Positions 16,942-24,818 of a DNA stretch of 29,135 nt are shown piece by piece. The DNA is from JABFRJ01 sp031379035 (GTDB taxonomy: Bacteria > Pseudomonadota > Alphaproteobacteria > Rhizobiales > Hyphomicrobiaceae): assembly GCA_031379035.1 (NCBI GenBank), contig JANNEU010000172.1, positions 1 to 29,135 of the forward strand, in the 5' to 3' direction. The notes below the pieces were generated by a model. It did no database searches. It was not told where the DNA came from and saw only the letters and a list, made by a program, of their open reading frames with translations. A program made the position numbers and the translations under genes. How positions within the stretch are numbered: the stretch's first letter is position 1; every line of letters starts with the position of its first letter.

Positions 16942-17322
16942 ATGTCAAAACCGCAAACTTTTGTCGCCAATCACCTCGACGACGCGTCCTTCAAGGAAGG
17001 CCTGCGCGCCTACGCACGCTATCGCGACCTCGGCATTGCCACGGCCACCGCCGGTGCCGCCGTTGCACACGTCATCAAATTCGTGCCGCCTTGCACCGAT
17101 GAGGTCCGCCAATGGCATACCCACGACGTTGAGTTCCAGATGATCTACGTTCTCAAAGGCTGGATCACCACCGAGGTGGAAGGCCGCCCAGCGGAGACCA
17201 TGCGCGTCGGCAGCAGTTGGCTGCAGCCACCCAAGATTAAACATCGCGTGATGGACTATTCCGACGACTGCGAAGTGCTGGAGATCGTGTTGCCGGCGGA
17301 TTTCGAGACGGAGATGGTTTGA
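16942..17322 (+). CDS. Single-domain cupin protein
   Basis: A 126-residue cupin. The metal-site motif 1 is seen as RQWHTHDVEFQMIYVLKGWI, with two histidines, a glutamate and the following glycine, and motif 2 as GSSWLQPPKIKHRVMDYSDD with the third histidine. Cupins of this size are usually metal-dependent dioxygenases, isomerases or small-molecule sensors; the substrate cannot be told. GGAG lies six bases before the ATG. The next gene begins four bases after its stop, so the two are an operon. The start codon directly follows the dispersed repeat copy B. Confidence 0.86.
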   Translation: MSKPQTFVANHLDDASFKEGLRAYARYRDLGIATATAGAAVAHVIKFVPPCTDEVRQWHTHDVEFQMIYVLKGWITTEVEGRPAETMRVGSSWLQPPKIKHRVMDYSDDCEVLEIVLPADFETEMV

Positions 17323-17325
17323 GCT

Positions 17326-17682
17326 ATGGCCGACCCGAAACTCGTCAGATTCCGCCTCGACCCCGCCAATCCACCGATGGCCAATTGGTCACGCTTCGAC
17401 GCGATGACAGAGGACGAGCGCCACGCCGCCGCCTTGGCTGATCCCGATGCACAACCGGCAACCGAAGAGCAGTTGGCCAAGGCGCGCCGGCGCCCGGATG
17501 TGAAGGCGATCCGCGAGAAGCTCGGACTGACCGTCGAAGTGTTCGCATCACGCTTCGGATTGTCGCCGGGCCTCGTCCATGATTGGGAGACCGGAACCCG
17601 TTGGCCGGACCGCCCGGCACAAATGCTTCTCCGCGTCATCGAGCGAGAACCGGAGACGGTCGCGCGTGTAGCCGCAGAGTAA
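17326..17682 (+). CDS. XRE-type antitoxin-like transcriptional regulator
   Basis: A 118-residue protein whose C-terminal half (about 60-115) is a helix-turn-helix of the type found in YiaG/HigA-like antitoxins: RRPDVKAIREKLGLTVEVFA, then a recognition helix with LSPGLVHDWETG, then RPAQMLLRVIEREPETV. The N-terminal half holds DERHAAALADPDAQPATEEQ, the usual leader of antitoxins that pair with BrnT-like or RelE-like toxins. No toxin gene lies beside it: the upstream gene is the cupin and the downstream gene is convergent fhs. It may be a solitary regulator or may work with the cupin as a ligand-sensing pair. The assignment to the HTH fold is firm; the role is not. Confidence 0.8.
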   Translation: MADPKLVRFRLDPANPPMANWSRFDAMTEDERHAAALADPDAQPATEEQLAKARRRPDVKAIREKLGLTVEVFASRFGLSPGLVHDWETGTRWPDRPAQMLLRVIEREPETVARVAAE

Positions 17683-17711
17683 TTCCGTTGGCTGAAATAG
17701 CTATGAATTAA

Positions 17712-17733
17712 GAGGCAGGCCATGGCCCGCCTC
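17712..17733. terminator. Hairpin between convergent genes
   Basis: GAGGCAGG and CCCGCCTC flank CCATGG, giving a stem with one mismatch. It lies between the stops of the XRE gene (17682) and of fhs (17746). Only a short mixed T-rich stretch follows, so it is a possible rather than clear bidirectional terminator. Confidence 0.45.
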
Positions 17734-17745
17734 CTGTCTGTGACC

Positions 17746-19425
17746 TCAAAACAACCCCTCAATCTGTCCCGCCGCATTGAAGCGGATGTGCTCGCTCGAT
17801 GGGATCTTCGGCAATCCCGGCATCGTCATGATCTCACCGCAGATGGCGACGATGAAGCCGGCGCCGGCGGATAGACGGACTTCGCGCACGGGCAGTGTGA
17901 AACCCGTCGGCGCGCCACGGGCGTTGGGGTCGGTGGTGAACGAGTACTGCGTCTTGGCGATGCAGATCGGCAGTTTGCCGTAGCCCATCTCTTCCCAGGT
18001 TTTCAGCTGATCGCGCACGCTCTTGTCGGCCGTCACTTCGCCCGCGCGGTATATCTTCTTCGCAATCGTCTCGATCTTGGCGAACAGCCCCATCTCGTCG
18101 GGATAGATCGGCGCATAATTGGCCACGTTGCTGTCGGCAAGCTCAGCAACCCGCTTGGCCATCGCCACGATGCCCTTCGAGCCTTCCGCCCAGTGCTTGC
18201 ACAGGAACGCTTCCGATCCTTGGCTCTTCACGTACTCGATAACGGCGGCGATTTCCGCGTCCGTATCCGAGATGAAGTGGTTGATACCCACGACCGCCGG
18301 CACGCCGAAGCTCTTCACGTTCTCGATATGCCGACCCAGGTTGGCGCAACCCTTCTTGACCGCCTCGACGTTTTCTTTGCCGAGATCTTCCTTCTTCACG
18401 CCGCCATTCATTTTCAGCGCGCGTACCGTTGCCACGATCACCGCCGCTGCCGGCTTCAGGCCAGCTTTGCGGCACTTGATGTCGAAGAACTTTTCAGCGC
18501 CCAGGTCGGCGCCGAAACCTGCTTCTGTCACAACGTAGTCGGCCAGCTTCAGCGCTGTCTTGGTGGCCACTACCGAATTGCAACCGTGCGCGATGTTTGC
18601 GAACGGTCCGCCATGGATGAACGCGGGATTATTCTCCAGCGTCTGCACGAGATTCGGCAGCATGGCCTGCGCCAGCAGCACCGTCATCGCGCCGTCCGCC
18701 TTGATGTCGCGACAGTAAACCGGTGTCTTATCGCGGCGATAGGCGACGATGATGTCACCGAGACGCTTCTCAAGATCCTTCAGATCGTTAGCGAGGCAGA
18801 GAATCGCCATCACCTCAGACGCCACCGTGATGTCGAAGCCGGCTTCGCGCGGGAAACCGTTGGCCACGCCACCCAGCGAACACACGATCTCGCGCAGCGC
18901 ACGATCATTCATGTCCATGACCCGGCGCCATACCACGCGACGTGTGTCGATGTTCTGCGCATTGCCCCAGTAGATGTGATTGTCGATCATCGCCGACAAC
19001 AGGTTGTGTGCCGCCGTGATCGCATGGAAATCACCGGTAAAGTGGAGATTGATGTCCTCCATCGGCACGACTTGCGCATAACCGCCGCCGGCCGCCCCGC
19101 CCTTAACGCCGAAGCACGGCCCGAGGCTCGGCTCACGCAGACAGATCGCGGCCTTCTTGCCAATGAAGTTCAAGCCATCGCCGAGACCCACCGTCGTCGT
19201 CGTCTTACCCTCACCCGCCGGCGTCGGATTGATCGCCGTCACGAGGATCAGCTTGCCATCTTTGCGCGCGGCCAGCGACGCAATGAAATCTGCGGAGATC
19301 TTCGCTTTGTCGTGGCCATAGGGCAGCAAGTTCTCGTTAGCGATAGCAAGCTTCGCGCCGATCTCCTGGATCGGTCGCTTCTTTGCATCACGGGCAATCT
19401 CAATGTCGGAACGTACGGCCATCAT
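17746..19425 (-). CDS. fhs: Formate-tetrahydrofolate ligase
   Basis: A 559-residue 10-formyl-THF synthetase, the full family length, converting formate, ATP and tetrahydrofolate to 10-formyl-THF. The P-loop is TPAGEGKTT at 68-76; the conserved REPSLGPCFGVKGGAAGGG, the INLHFTGDFHAITAAHNLL segment and the C-terminal MPGLP are all present. The ATG at 19425 (with another ATG directly after) has AGAGGA a few bases upstream; a longer frame to 19482 has no support. It is the last gene of the oxalate cluster, 120 bases after the formyl-folate hydrolase-like gene. In this context it would take up the formate released by oxalate breakdown, while it also feeds purine and serine metabolism in methylotroph-like bacteria. 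It may also have its own promoter in the 120-base spacer. Confidence 0.96.
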   Translation of the reverse strand: MMAVRSDIEIARDAKKRPIQEIGAKLAIANENLLPYGHDKAKISADFIASLAARKDGKLILVTAINPTPAGEGKTTTTVGLGDGLNFIGKKAAICLREPSLGPCFGVKGGAAGGGYAQVVPMEDINLHFTGDFHAITAAHNLLSAMIDNHIYWGNAQNIDTRRVVWRRVMDMNDRALREIVCSLGGVANGFPREAGFDITVASEVMAILCLANDLKDLEKRLGDIIVAYRRDKTPVYCRDIKADGAMTVLLAQAMLPNLVQTLENNPAFIHGGPFANIAHGCNSVVATKTALKLADYVVTEAGFGADLGAEKFFDIKCRKAGLKPAAAVIVATVRALKMNGGVKKEDLGKENVEAVKKGCANLGRHIENVKSFGVPAVVGINHFISDTDAEIAAVIEYVKSQGSEAFLCKHWAEGSKGIVAMAKRVAELADSNVANYAPIYPDEMGLFAKIETIAKKIYRAGEVTADKSVRDQLKTWEEMGYGKLPICIAKTQYSFTTDPNARGAPTGFTLPVREVRLSAGAGFIVAICGEIMTMPGLPKIPSSEHIRFNAAGQIEGLF

Positions 19426-19437
19426 GGTGGTCCTCTT

Positions 19438-19463
19438 TGAGGTCGATGAGCGCTGAGGTCGAT
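19438..19463. repeat. 10-bp direct repeat upstream of fhs
   Basis: TGAGGTCGAT occurs twice, at 19438-19447 and 19454-19463, with a 16-base period, just before the fhs ribosome binding site. It may be a regulatory half-site pair or chance. Confidence 0.35.
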
Positions 19464-19545
19464 CTCTGGGACCCACGCGCACGATTGGTTCAAGTGTGCA
19501 TCAAGCGCGCGCGAGGCTCTGCCGCACGCGCCGGTGTCCAAAACG

Positions 19546-20481
19546 CTAAGCGGTCGCCTTCGGCACTGGTGCGTCAAAGCGATCTCCGACAACCAAGCCC
19601 GCTGCGGCGGCATAATCGGCAGCACCGATCTTCTTGCCCTCCGGTGCCTTCACGCGCTTGACGTGGATCGCACCACCATGGGCCGCGACCGTGAAACCGT
19701 CCGATGCGAGCGCGACAATCGTTCCCGGCGCACCGGTTATCTCAACCCGTGCGGCGTCATAGATGTCGAGCTTGACGCCCTTGATCATCGACCACGCACC
19801 CGGTGCCGGGTTGGCGGCTCTGATGGTGTTGTAAACGTCTGCGACCGGCTTCGACCAGTCGAGTTCAGCTGCGTCCTTCTTGAACCAGCTCTCGTACGAA
19901 CCGTCTGCCAGGCTCTGCTTGTGTCTGAGCTTGACGCCCGCTTTGACGAGATCGAGGCTCTCCATCATCGCATCAACGCCCATCGGGAACAGTTTCTTGA
20001 AGTAGACATCGCCCAGCGTTTCGTCCGGCCCGATCTCGACCGATTTCTGGATGAGGATAGGACCTTCATCGAGCCCTTCGTCCGGCCAGAAGATCGTCAA
20101 CCCCGTCCGCGATTTGCCCATCGCAATCGGCCAATTGATCGACGACGGACCGCGATGCGCCGGCAGCAGCGACGGATGATATTGGAAGGTGCCCAGCCGT
20201 GGCGCATCCAAAACTGGCTGGGGAATGAACAGCAGCACATACGCCATGATGCACACGTCGGCGTTGAAGCTCTTCATCAACTCCAGTGCTTCCGGCGTCT
20301 TCCAGCTCTTCGGCTGGTGCAGCGGCAAGCCCATCTCGCGCGCAAACGCTTTCAGCGGATCCTCCGGCTTACCCGCCTTGTCCGGCGCGCAACACACTGC
20401 GACAACGTCTTCGCTCCGCGCCAGCAGCTTCTCGAGCACGGCCTTGCCGAATGCGTCTTGTCCATGAACGACGATGCGCAT
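19546..20481 (-). CDS. Stand-alone 10-formyl-THF hydrolase-domain protein
   Basis: A 311-residue protein that aligns along its whole length with the N-terminal hydrolase domain of 10-formyltetrahydrofolate dehydrogenase (ALDH1L1), rather than with methionyl-tRNA formyltransferase. It keeps FQYHPSLLPAHRGPSSINWP, with His102 and the SLLP folate-binding motif, and FWPDEGLDEG with Asp138; these are the equivalents of the catalytic His106 and Asp142 of that domain. The downstream WFKKDAAELDW and NPAPGAWSM segments match the C-terminal subdomain. No aldehyde dehydrogenase domain follows. It could hydrolyse 10-formyl-THF or move formyl groups between folate and another carrier. The gene follows a Uma2 gene by 39 bases and precedes fhs. 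Automatic annotation would probably call it fmt; I consider that less likely. Confidence 0.88.
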   Translation of the reverse strand: MRIVVHGQDAFGKAVLEKLLARSEDVVAVCCAPDKAGKPEDPLKAFAREMGLPLHQPKSWKTPEALELMKSFNADVCIMAYVLLFIPQPVLDAPRLGTFQYHPSLLPAHRGPSSINWPIAMGKSRTGLTIFWPDEGLDEGPILIQKSVEIGPDETLGDVYFKKLFPMGVDAMMESLDLVKAGVKLRHKQSLADGSYESWFKKDAAELDWSKPVADVYNTIRAANPAPGAWSMIKGVKLDIYDAARVEITGAPGTIVALASDGFTVAAHGGAIHVKRVKAPEGKKIGAADYAAAAGLVVGDRFDAPVPKATA

Positions 20482-20520
20482 GCCGAATTTCCCTATTTGT
20501 ACGATTTCGCGATGAAGCCG

Positions 20521-21081
20521 TTATTGGAAGATGTCTTTGTAAAGGCCAGCTACCTGAAAGCTGTGCTGCACCGATTCCAGCACTACAGCGTCCCCTCTAC
20601 CGTAGCTTTCGCGACTCCAACCGTGAGTGCGCCGATAAACATCGATGGACGGGATTGATTGATCGATCAGCACGTATTCGGCCAGCGAAGGCAGGGTCTT
20701 GTATGCAGCGAGTTTTTCATAACGATCATGCCGTTCAGTAGATGGCGACAAAATCTCAACGATCAGGATCGCGTCCATACGAATGTGACTCTTTAAGTCT
20801 CGCGCGCCGCATGAGATGAAGAGATCAGGATAGTAGAAACGTGTGTCTACACCGGTTTCCACCTTCAACTTCATATCGCCATCGAACAATATGCAGCCGG
20901 GCGGCACGCGACCATGCAACCACACAGCCAGTGCAAGCTTGAGGATCCCGTGTCCTTCGCTCGCGCCCGCCATTGCAAACACAAGGCCGTCGACAAATTC
21001 ATGCCGAACGTCGCTCGTCGTCTCGCCAACGAGATAGTCGTCCGGTGAGATGCGAGGTTGACTGTGCTGTGCTTGTGCCAT
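20521..21081 (-). CDS. Uma2-family (DUF820) endonuclease-like protein, copy 1
   Basis: A 186-residue protein of the Uma2/DUF820 family, a PD-(D/E)XK-nuclease-like fold. Likely active-site residues are Asp86 in YYPDLFISC, Glu109 in LIVEILSPST and Lys123 in RYEKLAAY, with the conserved RHEFVDG near the N-terminus. The nuclease activity and biological role of this family are poorly known, and it is very abundant in cyanobacteria and some other phyla. It sits between frc and the formyl-folate hydrolase-like gene, 26 and 39 bases from them, so it must be co-transcribed. It has the same length as the second Uma2 gene, with every key residue at the same number. The ATG start leads directly into the family N-terminus. 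Confidence 0.87.
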   Translation of the reverse strand: MAQAQHSQPRISPDDYLVGETTSDVRHEFVDGLVFAMAGASEGHGILKLALAVWLHGRVPPGCILFDGDMKLKVETGVDTRFYYPDLFISCGARDLKSHIRMDAILIVEILSPSTERHDRYEKLAAYKTLPSLAEYVLIDQSIPSIDVYRRTHGWSRESYGRGDAVVLESVQHSFQVAGLYKDIFQ

Positions 21082-21107
21082 GTCCGTACCTTTTGGTGTC
21101 GGCTGAA

Positions 21108-22385
21108 TTACTCCGCCGCCTGCTTCTTTGGCGGTTCAGTAGCGCCAGAAAGTTTGATCCGGGCGATGTCATCGGCCGAATAACCTAGCACCTGCGATAG
21201 AATCTCGTCCGTATGCTCACCGAGCAGCGGCGAGCGTTCCACCACCGTCGGGCTGTCTGACAGTTTGATCGGATTGCCAACAGACAAATACTTGCCGCGC
21301 TTGGGGTGATCGACTTCGACCACTGTCCCCGTCTCGCGCAATGATTTGTCCTCCGCCAATTCTTTCATCGACAGGATCGGCCCGCACGGAATGTCGAACT
21401 CGTTGAGGATATCCATCGCTTCGAACTTGGTCTTCGTCATCGTCCACTGTTCGATGCGCCCGAAGATCTCGTTGAGCCGTGGCAAGCGCGCGGGCGGCTT
21501 GGCATAATTCGGATCGGTCTTCCATGTCGGCTCACCGATCACGTCGCAGATCTTCTCCCACACTGGCGCCTGCGTGATGAAGTAGATGTAGGCATCCGGA
21601 TCTTTCTCCCAGCCTTTGCATTTCAGAATGCGCCCCGGCTGGCCACCACCGGAATCATTCCCTGCGCGCGGCACCGCATCACCGAACGGTATGCCTTCGC
21701 CGAACTGGCTGTATTCCCTGAGCGGCCCATGCACGAGGCGCTGCTGATCGCGCAGCTTGACGCGGCAAAGATTGAGCACGCCATCCTGCATGGCGCAGGT
21801 AACTTTCTGCCCCTTGCCAGTTGCCGTGCGCTGGAACAGCGCTGTCACAATACCGAGCGCCAGATGCAGCCCCGTGCCGCTGTCGCCGATTTGCGCACCC
21901 GTGACCAGCGGCAAGCCTTCACGAAACCCAGTCGTTGACGCCGCGCCGCCGGTGCACTGCGCCACGTTTTCGTACACCTTGCAGTCCTCATAGGGCCCCG
22001 GCCCGAAGCCCTTGATCGACGCAACAATCATGCGCGGGTTCAGCGCGTGGATTTTCTCCCACGTGAACCCCATGCGATCCAGTACGCCCGGCCCGAAGTT
22101 CTCGACCAGCACGTCGCACGATTTGATCAGCCGCTCCAAAACCTCTTTGCCCGTCTTGTTCTTGGTATCGAGCGTGATCGAACGCTTGTTATGATTAAGC
22201 ATCGTAAAATACAGCGCATCGACATCCGGCACGTCCATCAACTGCCCACGCGTGATGTCGCCGACACCTGGCCGCTCCACCTTGATCACGTCGGCGCCGA
22301 ACCATGCCAGCAACTGCGTACACGTCGGCCCCGACTGCACGTGCGTGAAGTCAAGAATGCGAATGCCTTTGAGGGCTTGAGTCAT
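21108..22385 (-). CDS. frc: Formyl-CoA:oxalate CoA-transferase
   Basis: A 425-residue class III CoA-transferase, very close in length and motifs to the well-studied enzyme of Oxalobacter formigenes. It moves CoA from formyl-CoA to oxalate, giving oxalyl-CoA and formate. Visible marks are ILDFTHVQSGPTCTQL at the N-terminus, NKRSITLD, VENFGPGVLDRMGF, KVYENVAQCTGGAA, the catalytic aspartate in GAQIGDSGTGLHL (Asp168), the glycine loop GGGQPG, and CGPILSMKELAEDKSLR. The start at 22385 has AGGAA eight bases upstream; a longer frame to 22511 runs into the neighbouring gene. It lies between two Uma2 genes with 26-base gaps on both sides, and oxc is two genes upstream. Confidence 0.96.
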   Translation of the reverse strand: MTQALKGIRILDFTHVQSGPTCTQLLAWFGADVIKVERPGVGDITRGQLMDVPDVDALYFTMLNHNKRSITLDTKNKTGKEVLERLIKSCDVLVENFGPGVLDRMGFTWEKIHALNPRMIVASIKGFGPGPYEDCKVYENVAQCTGGAASTTGFREGLPLVTGAQIGDSGTGLHLALGIVTALFQRTATGKGQKVTCAMQDGVLNLCRVKLRDQQRLVHGPLREYSQFGEGIPFGDAVPRAGNDSGGGQPGRILKCKGWEKDPDAYIYFITQAPVWEKICDVIGEPTWKTDPNYAKPPARLPRLNEIFGRIEQWTMTKTKFEAMDILNEFDIPCGPILSMKELAEDKSLRETGTVVEVDHPKRGKYLSVGNPIKLSDSPTVVERSPLLGEHTDEILSQVLGYSADDIARIKLSGATEPPKKQAAE

Positions 22386-22411
22386 GCGGCGTTCCTGATG
22401 ACGAGATGGCG

Positions 22412-22972
22412 TTAAAACGTGATGGTTTGATAGATCGAAGCGAGCGGAATTTTCAGCCCGATGCTGTCGAGCTCCAGCGTATCGCCGGGGAAGAGTTCTT
22501 GCGTGACCCAAGCATCGCTACGGCGCATGATCTCCACTTTCGGGATGTCCTGCGCGACAAGCACATATTCAAGTAACGAGGGTATCTGCAGATAGTTGAG
22601 CTTCTTCTCACCTCGATCGAGCCGTGCTGTCGAAGGTGACATCACTTCGATCAGAACAAGCGGTTCTTTTCGAAACAAGCGCTCGCGGTCCGTTGGCGCG
22701 CACGACACCATGATGTCCGGGTCGTAGCCGTCGCTGTCGGCTTGATGATCGACACGCAGCTTCATGCCGCCTTGGAATACCTGGCACTTGCCAAGCAACG
22801 GTCCGGCGATGTGCAAGAACAAGTTACCGGCAATCAGGTGATGCACGTCGGTGCCGCCAGCCATGGCAAATATCATGCCGTCGATCAGCTCATGCCGTTC
22901 AGTCGCGCCGTCTTCGAACGCGAGGTACTCGTCGAAGCTGACACGTGTGGACTTTCGAAGTGCAACGCTCAC
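22412..22972 (-). CDS. Uma2-family (DUF820) endonuclease-like protein, copy 2
   Basis: A 186-residue paralogue of the other Uma2 gene, with the same spacing of likely active-site residues: Asp86 in YDPDIMVSC, Glu109 in VLIEVMSPST and Lys123 in LDRGEKKLNY, plus RHELIDG near the N-terminus. The GTG start at 22972 was chosen because GAGGAGG lies six bases upstream, giving the usual MSVALRKSTR beginning and the same length as copy 1; an ATG at 22993 would overlap that binding site. It stands between oxc (60 bases) and frc (26 bases) on the same strand, splitting the two enzymes that are normally adjacent. Sequence divergence from copy 1 is clear, so the two are not a recent duplication. Role unknown. 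Confidence 0.86.
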   Translation of the reverse strand: MSVALRKSTRVSFDEYLAFEDGATERHELIDGMIFAMAGGTDVHHLIAGNLFLHIAGPLLGKCQVFQGGMKLRVDHQADSDGYDPDIMVSCAPTDRERLFRKEPLVLIEVMSPSTARLDRGEKKLNYLQIPSLLEYVLVAQDIPKVEIMRRSDAWVTQELFPGDTLELDSIGLKIPLASIYQTITF

Positions 22973-23032
22973 CACAATCCTCCTCTCTTGCATTCTTATC
23001 CCGTTCACGTCCTGGTCCACGAAGTTGCAGCC

Positions 23033-24745
23033 CTAAGCCTTTTTCTGAACCACACTCTGCGGATTGAGGTTACCGATGCGGCCGCTTTCCGTTCCTGCCT
23101 TCTCGTCGATGATGGCGTTGATCAGGGTTGGTTTGCCGCTGTCGATGGCGGCATTGACGGCCGCCGAAAGTTCCGATGGCGAGGTGACCCGCACGCCGAC
23201 GCCGCCGAACGCTTGCGCCATCATCTCGTAGTGCGAATCCTTGACGAACGTCGTCCAAGCGGGATCGTCGCTGGTGGTGTTCACGTCAGTGCCGCGATAG
23301 ATGCCGTTATTGTTGAACACCACCACACACACCGGCAACTTGTAGCGGCAGACGGTTTCGATCTCCATGCCGGAGAAGCCGAAGGCGCTGTCGCCGCAGA
23401 CAGCGAGCACGGGCTTGCCGGTCTCGATGGCAGCCGCCACCGAGTAACCCATGCCGATACCCATGATGCCCCACGTGCCGACGTCGAGGCGCTTGCGCGG
23501 CTGGTAGATATCAATGATCGACCGCGCGAAATCGAGCGTGTTGGCGCCCTCGTTGACGAGGATCGTATCCGGCCGCTGCTTGATGATGTCGCGCAACGCG
23601 CCCAGCGCGCCATGATAGTCCATCGGGTTATTATTGTTCTTGAGGCGCGGTGCCATCTTGGCGACGTTGTCGACGACCTTGGCGCGGATGCCTTCTGCCC
23701 AAGCGGTGCGCTTTGGCCACGTGTCGTCGGTGAACGACAGCATCATCGTCACAGCGGATTTAATGTCGGCGACCACCGGTGCAGCGATTTCGATATTGCT
23801 GTCCATCTCGCGCGGCTCGATATCCACCTGGATGAATTTCTGCGTGCCCACAGCTCCCCATGTTTTGCCCTTGCCATGCGACAATAGCCAGTTGAGGCGC
23901 GCACCGATCAACATGACGACATCAGCGTCCTTCAACACCATCGAGCGGGCGGCGGCGGCGGATTGAGGATGCGTGTCGGGCAGCAGGCCCTTGGCCATGC
24001 TCATGGGCAGGTAGGGGATGCCGGTACGCTCGACGAGTTGGCGGATAGCGTCGTCGCACTGTGCATAGGCAGCGCCCTTGCCGAGTATGATCAAGGGTTT
24101 CTTTGCGCTTTTAAGCAACGCAAGTGCACGCTCGACCGATTCGAGAGATGGGATTTGCTGCGGTGCCGCGTCGATCACTTTGACAAGCGACTTCTGGCCA
24201 GCGGTCGCGTCCATCACTTGTCCGAACAGCTTCGCCGGCAGATCGAGATAGACACCGCCGGGACGGCCCGAGACGGCTGAACGGATCGCACGGGCGACAG
24301 CGATGCCAATGTCAGCTGCGTGGAGCACGCGATAGGCGGCTTTGCACACGCCTTTCGCGATAGCGAGCTGGTCCATTTCTTCATAGTCGCCCTGCTGCAG
24401 ATCGACGACTTCGCGCTCAGACGAACCGGAAATGAGGATCATCGGAAAGCAGTTGGTGGTGGCGTGCGCGAGCGCGGTCAGACCGTTCAGAAAGCCGGGT
24501 GCCGAAACAGTCAGACACACACCCGGCTTTTGCGTCAGGTATCCCGCAATCGAGGCGGCATAGCCCGCATGCTGCTCGTGGCGGAACGCAATGACGCGCA
24601 TGCCAGCCGCCTGCGCTAAACGCCCAAGATCGGTGACCGGAATCCCCGGCACGCCATAAATCGTATTGAGACCATTGAGTTTCAGTGCATCGATGACGAG
24701 GTGAAAGCCATCGGTCAAATTCTGCTCTGGCGTATCAGACGGCAT
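23033..24745 (-). CDS. oxc: Oxalyl-CoA decarboxylase
   Basis: A 570-residue thiamine-diphosphate enzyme, nearly the length of the Oxalobacter enzyme, that turns oxalyl-CoA into formyl-CoA and CO2. It has Glu57 in FRHEQHAGY (cofactor activation), Tyr121 and Glu122 in GDYEEMDQ, the ThDP/Mg motif from GDSAFGFSGME (451-461) to NNNG (478-481) and Tyr483 in GIYRG, which match the described active site. The C-terminal lid RIGNLNPQSVVQKK is also typical. GAGGGGA precedes the ATG at 24745. It is the first enzyme gene after the FCD regulator (73 bases), and together with frc defines an oxalate catabolic pathway. The identification leaves little doubt. Confidence 0.97.
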   Translation of the reverse strand: MPSDTPEQNLTDGFHLVIDALKLNGLNTIYGVPGIPVTDLGRLAQAAGMRVIAFRHEQHAGYAASIAGYLTQKPGVCLTVSAPGFLNGLTALAHATTNCFPMILISGSSEREVVDLQQGDYEEMDQLAIAKGVCKAAYRVLHAADIGIAVARAIRSAVSGRPGGVYLDLPAKLFGQVMDATAGQKSLVKVIDAAPQQIPSLESVERALALLKSAKKPLIILGKGAAYAQCDDAIRQLVERTGIPYLPMSMAKGLLPDTHPQSAAAARSMVLKDADVVMLIGARLNWLLSHGKGKTWGAVGTQKFIQVDIEPREMDSNIEIAAPVVADIKSAVTMMLSFTDDTWPKRTAWAEGIRAKVVDNVAKMAPRLKNNNNPMDYHGALGALRDIIKQRPDTILVNEGANTLDFARSIIDIYQPRKRLDVGTWGIMGIGMGYSVAAAIETGKPVLAVCGDSAFGFSGMEIETVCRYKLPVCVVVFNNNGIYRGTDVNTTSDDPAWTTFVKDSHYEMMAQAFGGVGVRVTSPSELSAAVNAAIDSGKPTLINAIIDEKAGTESGRIGNLNPQSVVQKKA

Positions 24746-24818
24746 ATCAAAGTCTTCCCCTCAAGACCCTGCGGGTCGCTTGCATCATCGGCGGCTGACT
24801 GCGCGACAGCCGGCGTCT

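Noticed and set aside
17326..17682. Complete toxin-antitoxin pair
   Set aside because: No toxin-like gene lies on either side; the upstream partner is a cupin and the downstream gene is convergent fhs.
18193..19440. Open frame of 415 codons on the plus strand opposite fhs
   Set aside because: Highly His/Arg-rich with no family motif, and entirely covered by fhs with its P-loop and conserved blocks.
19546..20481. Methionyl-tRNA formyltransferase (fmt)
   Set aside because: The HPSLLPAHRG and FWPDEGLDEG blocks fit the ALDH1L1 hydrolase domain better, the Asn of the Fmt Asn-x-His motif is not present, and no def gene lies nearby.
19534..20658. Open frame of 374 codons on the plus strand opposite the formyl-folate protein
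   Set aside because: Arg-rich shadow of a clear gene; it also runs across two real genes on the other strand.
20521..22972. Uma2 genes as cargo of an insertion sequence
   Set aside because: No transposase, terminal inverted repeats or target duplications were seen around either copy.
22742..23887. Open frame of 381 codons on the plus strand opposite oxc and Uma2
   Set aside because: It crosses the oxc-Uma2 border, has no motif, and mirrors conserved coding sequence.
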